A stretch of 64,000 nucleotides of DNA from Guillardia theta CCMP2712 (lineage: Eukaryota > Cryptophyceae > Pyrenomonadales > Geminigeraceae), in assembly GCF_000315625.1 (NCBI RefSeq), contig NW_005434641.1:229517-293516 (forward strand), in the 5' to 3' direction. The position numbers were made by a program, and so were the translations under genes. Numbering within the stretch: position 1 is the stretch's first letter; each line of letters starts with the position of its first letter. This document shows, piece after piece, positions 58,240 through 64,000 of the stretch. The notes below the pieces were generated by a model, which saw nothing but the letters and a program-made list of their open reading frames with translations, was not told the DNA's origin and did no database searches.

Positions 58240-58745
58240 CGGACCGGACTCACTGAGTCAGTGACTCAGTCGGAGGTGCGAACTCCGAGGCCGGCGGTGC
58301 AGTGAAACCGGGCCGCTGTGAGTCTAGTCATTCCGCCTGGCATGAGGGCACCCGCGGCGGCCGGCTGGCAGCCTCAGGCCAGCCTCAGAGTCGGACGGTC
58401 ACCGGCGCCGCGGAATCGGCTCGGATGTCTGAACGGTCAGGCCCAAGTTAGTACACGCCGGCCCGGCCGCCCGGCCCGGACAGACTTCTTGACTCGGACT
58501 CAGCCCAGTGAGTCTGGCCGCGCCGGACTCGGGAGTCTCCGCAGCCTCGGTCACCCCGAGTGTTTCCGGCGCTCGGAGCGAGTCACCCGTAGCGGCCGCG
58601 CCGCGGCTGCCGGTGGGTTCAGTCAATCTGCGGCTGAGTGCGGCCCACTGGCCGGGCTCCGGACCTGAGCCGGGGGGCGGCCCGGTGTAAACTGACACCC
58701 GGAGCTCAGAGTGGCACGGCGTTCCGGGCCAGGCACACAGTGAGG
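58240..58745. promoter_or_regulatory. CCGG- and GACTC-rich GC island between divergent genes
   Basis: About 500 bp of very GC-rich DNA between the ZNHIT2 start (58118, minus) and the dioxygenase start (59096, plus). Words CCGGCC, GGACTC and GAGTC recur, including a palindromic GACTCACTGAGTCAGTGACTC at 58249-58269. No coding frame is supported. Its position fits a bidirectional CpG-island promoter; this is inference. Confidence 0.45.
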
Positions 58746-59095
58746 GCTTAAAATAATAAGTGACACTAAAAAAAAGTGTCAGATTTGAACCCGCGCCACC
58801 TCTCTCTATCTGCTCCTCCTCTATGGCTCTGGGACCCGCTCGTCCCCCCCCGCTCCTCTGACCCGCCCCCCGCTGCTTTCACCAGTCAGAGTCGATCCTC
58901 CTCATGCTGCTCTCACTCCCTGCATCATGCCTCCCCTCTTGGCGGGTCCCTGGAAAACTTTCTTGAACGTTCCGGTTCTCTCATCCCACATACACTTGCT
59001 GCTCTTCTTGTCCTTCATGTCTCAGCAGCACATCAAGCACATCCTGCCTGTTTGACCTCATGGTCCAGGTCTGCGCGTGGTGGCGTGTCAAGACG
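58746..59095. other. 5' flank of the dioxygenase gene, no gene seen
   Basis: Pyrimidine-rich with a poly-A run (58768-58776). Nothing coding is supported. Confidence 0.35.
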
Positions 59096-60072
59096 ATGGT
59101 GAAGCGGAAGATGAGCACAGAGACAGCCTACAAGGTCCTGGTGATCGGGCTGATTGTGACCACGCTGTTAGCGTTTCTTCTGGTCACGCAATCGCAGCTT
59201 GTGCAAGCCTGATACTCTCCTCTGCAGGCCAGGCTGATCTTCACCCCGATGATTTCTTGTCTGAGGTGACGACAATGAGATGGTCTGAGTGCAAGGTGAA
59301 TCGTACGATCATAACAGCCATCAGAAGCTCGTCAGGAAGGTAGAGGGCTTCATGCCGGAGGAGGTGGCAGCTTCGTTGCCGCATGTCGTGTTGGCTCATT
59401 CGGTGACGTGCGAAGGAGTTTGCATGGATGCAGCAGTGCTTGGAGAACCACCCGCTCACTGGCCCATCGGTGCTGGATCAGAACGCGTTCTCAGCCACCA
59501 AAGGCTTCGTCATCGCCTTCAACAGGTGCGAAGAGTCTTTGCCGCAGCAAAATGTGAGGGTTATGGTCGGAGCAGGAAGGGGATCGACCGGTTCAAGAAG
59601 GACGTGCGCTTCGAGTGCCTGCATGTCGTGACTGTGATGTGTGAGTGCCGGAGGCTGACATGCGATCGAGCCAGCCTTACTTCGACAGAGCACTCTACGC
59701 TGGAGCCAACGCCTTCGTCATGAACCTGGTGTGTGTGGAGTGAGAGAGCGAGAGGGGAGGGAGGCTGACTTTGAAGCAGCTAGTCTGCCATACCCCGACG
59801 AATGAGAGCGATGTTGTCGTCAATTTGCATATCGACAACACCATTCAGTCATGGTGGGTCGGAGAGATCTTTGCCCATCAGGTTCTGAGCTGATAGCAAG
59901 CAGAAGAAGCGTGCGAGACTGACGGGGTATAGGTGAATGTGCTCTACATCTCGGTACCAGAAGACATGAAAGGAGGGCAGCTTCAGGCACGATGATGATC
60001 ATGAAAAAGATCAGAATGATGATAATGATGATGATAATGATCATGATGATGCTCATGATGATGCTCATGGTC

Positions 60073-60164
<92 letters not shown>

Positions 60165-60946
60165 CATGGTCATGGTCATGGTCATGAGCTTGTGAAGGTT
60201 GGTTCTCATGTCGGTGTCTCTCAAGGTCTTCAAGTACAGCAAGACGGTGCCTGAAATCGCCAATCCTCCTCCTCCGGACGAGGTGCGAGACCGTTATGAC
60301 TCTGTCCTACCTCTGCTCCTAGTCAGCAAGCAAGCCAGTAGGTCAGTAGGTCAGTAGGTCAGTAAGTCAGTAAGTCAGTAAGTCTCGTCATTGGTCGTGA
60401 TGCTTGTCTGTCTGGCTGTGAGTGAGTGAGTGAGTGAGTGAGTGAGTGAGTGAGTGAGTGAGTGAGTGAGTGAGTGAGTGAGTGAGTGAGTGAGTGAGTG
60501 AGTGAGTGAGTGAGGGAGTGAGTGAGTGAGTGAGTGAGGGAGTGAGTGAGGGAGTGAGTGAGTGAGTGAGTGAGTGAGGGAGTGAGTGAGTGAGTGAGGG
60601 AGTGAGTGAGTGAGTGAGTGAGTGAGTGAGTGAGTGAGATAGTCAGCCAGAGTCCGTCAGGCCTCTGTGAGCGTCTTCACTTCATCTCCTCTCTCCCTCT
60701 GCTTCTCTCGCTCCTTCCTTCACGTAGAGTCGCTCGTCAAACATCTCGATCTCATGTCTCTTGGTCCAGGAAGTCTTCCCGCAGGAGAACACCATGGTCG
60801 CCTTCCGAGGCGACGCCTACCACCGGGTACTTGCACCTCTCCCGCTACCTTCCAGTGAGCCAAGGCAGGTGATGGGCTACCGGACGCAGATCCAGAAGAA
60901 GCGCATCTCGCTCGTGCTCGAGCAGTATCAAGTGCCTTCATGGTGA
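59096..60946 (+). CDS. membrane-anchored 2-oxoglutarate/Fe(II) dioxygenase
   Basis: About nine small exons. ATG 59096 gives MVKRKMSTETAYKVLVIGLI with one membrane segment (VLVIGLIVTTLLAFLLVTQ), so a type II ER/Golgi protein. Later exons read LTGPSVLDQNAFSATKGFVI, AFNRCEESLPQQN, PYFDRALYAGANAFVMNL and TNESDVVVNLHIDNT, where His-Ile-Asp is the first part of the iron triad. Then come VNVLYISVPEDMKGGQLQ, VFKYSKTVPEIANPPPPDE and NTMVAFRGDAYHRV with the distal His, then KKRISLVLEQYQVPSW where Arg would hold 2-oxoglutarate. The pattern is that of prolyl/lysyl-hydroxylase-like enzymes that hydroxylate protein side chains. Two introns are swollen by microsatellites (60073-60163 and 60418-60639). Exact edges of the second and third exons are unsure. 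Convergent with the IQ protein. Confidence 0.65.
60018..60163. repeat. trinucleotide microsatellite (GAT)n inside an intron
   Basis: About 30 pure GAT units from 60073, after an imperfect GATAATGAT lead-in. It lies between the exons ending GGQLQ and starting VFKY of the dioxygenase gene. Confidence 0.95.
60329..60639. repeat. GTCAGTAG and (GAGT)n arrays inside an intron
   Basis: GTCAGTAG-type octamers at 60340-60381, then about 220 bp of GAGT units with scattered GAGG variants (60418-60639), within the intron before the exon starting EVFPQENTM of the dioxygenase gene. Confidence 0.95.
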
Positions 60947-61232
60947 GGCCCGGGAGACTCTCGGAGGGGAGGGGAGTGAGCATGCGGCGGCAGGGTGGAG
61001 TCACTGACCAAGACCTTCAAGTTCTTTCAACGGGATAACATGCCGATGGTGTGAGGGGGAACACTCACGTCTGTCATCTTTTTCTTTCTCCTCCTCCTCG
61101 TTATGATTTGTTCCCCCCTCCCTCTACCTCCCGTTTCTCTCCCTTCCCCCGGCCTCGTCCGTTGTTTCCTACTCTGTACACGCTTGGCAAGAGATCTACT
61201 TCAAGCACCACCACCATCTCCTCCTCTCTCGC

Positions 61233-64000
61233 TCACTTGCCGAGCAACGAGGATCTCCTGGCTCTGGCGTTCAAGTGACTCAGCCCAGCGCTGGATCGGA
61301 AGACGTCTGTCCTCCTCGACATCTCCGCCTGCTCGATCTCAGCCAGCATCGCGTCCACGTTGGCGACGAGCCTCTGCGGGAAACATGAGCATTCTTCGAT
61401 CTGTCTCCTCCGATTCTTTCCTCGCTCTCCTCCTCCTCTCCTCGTTCCGTTCCCTCCTCTTACCTCCTTGCTGAGGGAGAAGAGAGGGACTTCTTTGGGC
61501 AGGCTCGATACCATCATCGTGTCCGAGCTCGGGAACCTGCGTAGCATGAGACAGGATGGGAGCGATTCGAGCAGCCTTACAGCGCGTCTCCCATCCTGCA
61601 GAGAAAATCTCTCGACTTCACTTCCCACGGCTCCTCCTCCATCGAGTTATCCTTCGACTGGAAGAACGGGTTGATGTTCTCTCCCTCCGCCTGCATCCCC
61701 GTCATGACCTGCCACTGCTCTCTCTCTCTCCCCCTCCCCCCCTCGCTCCCTCGCTCCCTCGCTCCCTCGCGTCCTCTTCACTCACAGCCTGAAAGGCCCC
61801 AACTTTCTCATGGGTGCTGACGATCCAGAAGGAAATCTGCTCATCTGTCAAATAACTTCCTCCGCCTCCTCTCCCTTTCCTCTTCCTCCACCTCTCCTCC
61901 ACCTTCATGATCCTCCATCATCATCATAGCAGCAGCATCACAAGCACCATCAACAACACCCTCGAGCTGCTCTTCCACTTCATCACAGCAGCAGCGAAGA
62001 GGACAGCATGCGGAGAGCAGGCGAGTTGAGGACAAGACGATCAAAGTATGAGCGCACCTTTGCACTGTCTTGCGTGGAGATGGGAAAGGACGGGAACTTA
62101 GGAGCAGAGATACTGAAGCATTCGGCCGTCTCTCCACCAGCATCCTCGGGCGGGTCCATCAAAGAAACGTTTCTTTCCTCCTCCTCCTCCTCCTCCTTCG
62201 GCCTCTTGTCCTCCAGCCATCGTCCCGTCCGCAGCTTCCTTTGGGTCTCGGAGCACTGTTGCTGGAACTCTATCGTGCTGCGGTACTGGTCAAGCTGATG
62301 CTGGTACCGCCTCCTGAGGTAGGCGAACTTCTCCTGCAGCGATTGAAGCTTCTCGATCAAGACTTTGAACTGCATGGCGGGAGAGACCTGGAGGTTTCGG
62401 ATGTACTGCTGCACTATCCCCTCCACGTCCTGCGGTTTGATCGACAACCGACGGAGCGATGCTCGGCTCGCAGCCACGTTCTTCTCCACCTCCGTGCTCA
62501 CATGAGTTGCAGCCTCGCTCTCCTCGCTGACCTCCGACATCTCCGATGGCTCCACGTGCGAGAGTTCGAGGAGGGCGTGAAGGTCTTGGAGGAAGGTCGA
62601 CATCTCTGTCACAAGGCTCTGCCTCGACCTCCTCCTCCTCTCCCGCTGCTGCCCCTTCAGGTCGACCTTGGAGGGCGCCATGTTCAGCAGCTGCGCCTGG
62701 AGGGCAGCGGGGAAGAGCTCGAGGCACGCGGGTCGCTCACCAGCAGCTATCAGACGCGTCGCAACCTCAGCCATCAGCGAGCGAGTCACGATCGCTCTCT
62801 CTACGGATGTCCAGGCATGCCGCAGGGCTGCGAACCTCCGCACGTGCGCCTGTAGTCTCTTCCTCCACCAGCGCTGGATCCTGTTGACCTTGGTCGCCAG
62901 CAGCCGGATCATGTTGACCACCACTTTGCCTCTGTTGGCCTCCTGCAGGAACGAGCGGATGACGTTGCCCGCGTGCTGAATGATCTCTGCTTGCCGCTTC
63001 TTCACCAGCCTGAGGGTATCCTGTCACTCTCTTCTCCAGCCCTTGCCACTTCCTCCTCCCAGCTGCTCATCACCTGTCTAGCTTGCTTGCAACCATGAAG
63101 AAACTTGCAGCTTGACGCTCATCGACGATGCCAAACTCGGGAAAGTGATGCAGAGGTTTCTGAGACTTGTTGTGAGCAAGTAGTGAAGACAAAGATGAGA
63201 AAGAGACGGTAACAGAGGAGGAGGAGGTGGAGAGGGAGGATGTTGCGAGTGAGGAAGAGAGGGAAGGAAGCAGCGAAGGCGGACGATGAGGGACAGGGAG
63301 GAGGTAGAGGAGGCAGAGGAGGTGGTGAGAACAAGGAGGAGAGAAGAGGAAGAGGACAGAGGAAGAGGAGGGAAGAGGGAGGACGAGATCCTTACCTTGA
63401 TCTTGTGAGAGGACGATGACGATCGAATGCATGAGAAACACTGATACAGGATCTGCCGCAGCCACTTGTGCACTCGCGCGCAGGCAGGAAAGACCTTGAG
63501 CAGGTTTCCCTTCTTGATCTGCACCCCGATAAAGGCCAGGAAGACTGTGGAGATGCGAAGCCCTCGCTCCGTGTCCTCCCGAACGATCTTTGGAAGGAGC
63601 AACAGGTCAGGAGGGGGGGGGATGCAGGAGATCGAACCTGAAAGTCCGACTTCAAGGCTTCTCGGCGCTTGCGGAACTCCTTGTAGAGGAGGTTGAAAAA
63701 GCTGCTGCAGACGACGGAGATCAGAAGGAGCTTCTGCCTCCTCTCGCTCTCCTCCTTGATCAGGTCGTTCTGTATCATAGCGAGCCTCCTGTCTCGCCTG
63801 TTCGCAACGTCGCTCAGCAGCAGGCCGCCAGAACAACCTCGCATCACCTCTCTATCGTGTCCTTGATCCTCCTCACCTTCCCCTCCTCGATCTCTTGCCT
63901 CCTCGTCTGCACCGTGGCAATCGCCTGCTGCTGCCGCCTCCAGGAGAGCGGTCGCTCCTCCGTTCCTCGCTGTCTTCGAGCGCTCAGGATGTTCTCTCGG
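61233..64000 (-). CDS. IQ-motif coiled-coil protein, 5' part outside the window
   Basis: A multi-exon gene entering from the right edge. In reading order the exons give WRRQQQAIATVQTRRQEIEE, a helical piece (MIQNDLIKEESERRQKLLLI, YKEFRKRREALKSDF), KIVREDTERGLRISTVFLAF and a 330-codon exon with IQ-like helices (TKVNRIQRWWRKRLQAHVRR) and coiled coil (LIEKLQSLQEKFAYLRRRYQ). An acidic run and C-terminal exons follow (SYLTDEQISFWIVSTHEKVG, VERFSLQDGRRAVRLLESLP, RLVANVDAMLAEIEQAEMSR) to TGA at 61233. Its Trp-rich IQ units resemble those of the IQ-LRR-C2 protein at 22729-26280, so a calmodulin-binding axonemal or cytoskeletal role is possible. Family not recognised; splice sites in the C-terminal third are approximate. 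Confidence 0.6.

Noticed and set aside
59992-60195. Poly-Met and poly-Ile ORFs near 60 kb
   Set aside because: They are frames through the GAT microsatellite inside an intron.

Overview
The window is nuclear DNA of a unicellular, probably photosynthetic eukaryote. Genes are broken by very short GT-AG introns, mostly 37-63 nt, and I could re-join several of them in frame. Protein families are eukaryotic (SF3B2, ZNHIT2, polycystin, TRP-like channel, AGPS, RWP-RK, TMEM53, WW and PDZ proteins). One gene has a bipartite leader with a Phe after the signal peptide, as in red-lineage complex plastids. A cryptophyte such as Guillardia is my best guess. This is inference from style and content, not a match.

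Layout. 0-13 kb: a plastid-type alpha/beta hydrolase (-), two mirror-image hexanucleotide arrays, alkyl-DHAP synthase ending in a PTS1 tripeptide (+), a small unknown protein (-), a 14-unit Cys/His repeat protein (+), a TRP-like ankyrin channel (+) and a mitochondrial helical protein (-). 13-29 kb: a long coiled-coil protein (+), a myristoylation-motif PDZ protein (-), a 33-bp perfect inverted repeat, a HAPSTR1-like protein (+), an IQ-LRR-C2 protein (-), then about 2.8 kb of simple repeats.

29-45 kb is the accessory heart of the window. Six copies of an RWP-RK transcription-factor module lie on the + strand. Five of them are followed, tail to tail, by the 3' end of a sulfotransferase-like gene on the - strand. 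The shared block is nearly identical between copies, but the 5' halves of both genes change at fixed breakpoints. Three RWP-RK copies (A, C, D) read through the domain. One (B) has a broken 5' frame, and two (E, F) share the same frameshift inside the DNA-binding motif. Only the last sulfotransferase (43.7-45.1 kb) is full length.

45-64 kb returns to ordinary gene-dense sequence: TMEM53-like (+), polycystin-like channel (-), SF3B2 (+), a small helical protein (-), a tandem-WW protein (+), a helical protein (-), ZNHIT2 (-), a membrane-anchored 2-oxoglutarate dioxygenase with microsatellite-swollen introns (+), and an IQ-motif protein running off the right edge (-).

Neighbouring genes are not operons. 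They alternate in strand and are often convergent with short spacers (62 bp between TMEM53 and polycystin, 64 bp between AGPS and its neighbour). CCGG-rich islands sit in several intergenic spacers. Splice junctions given here were worked out by eye from frame, GT/AG (one GC/AG) and family resemblance.
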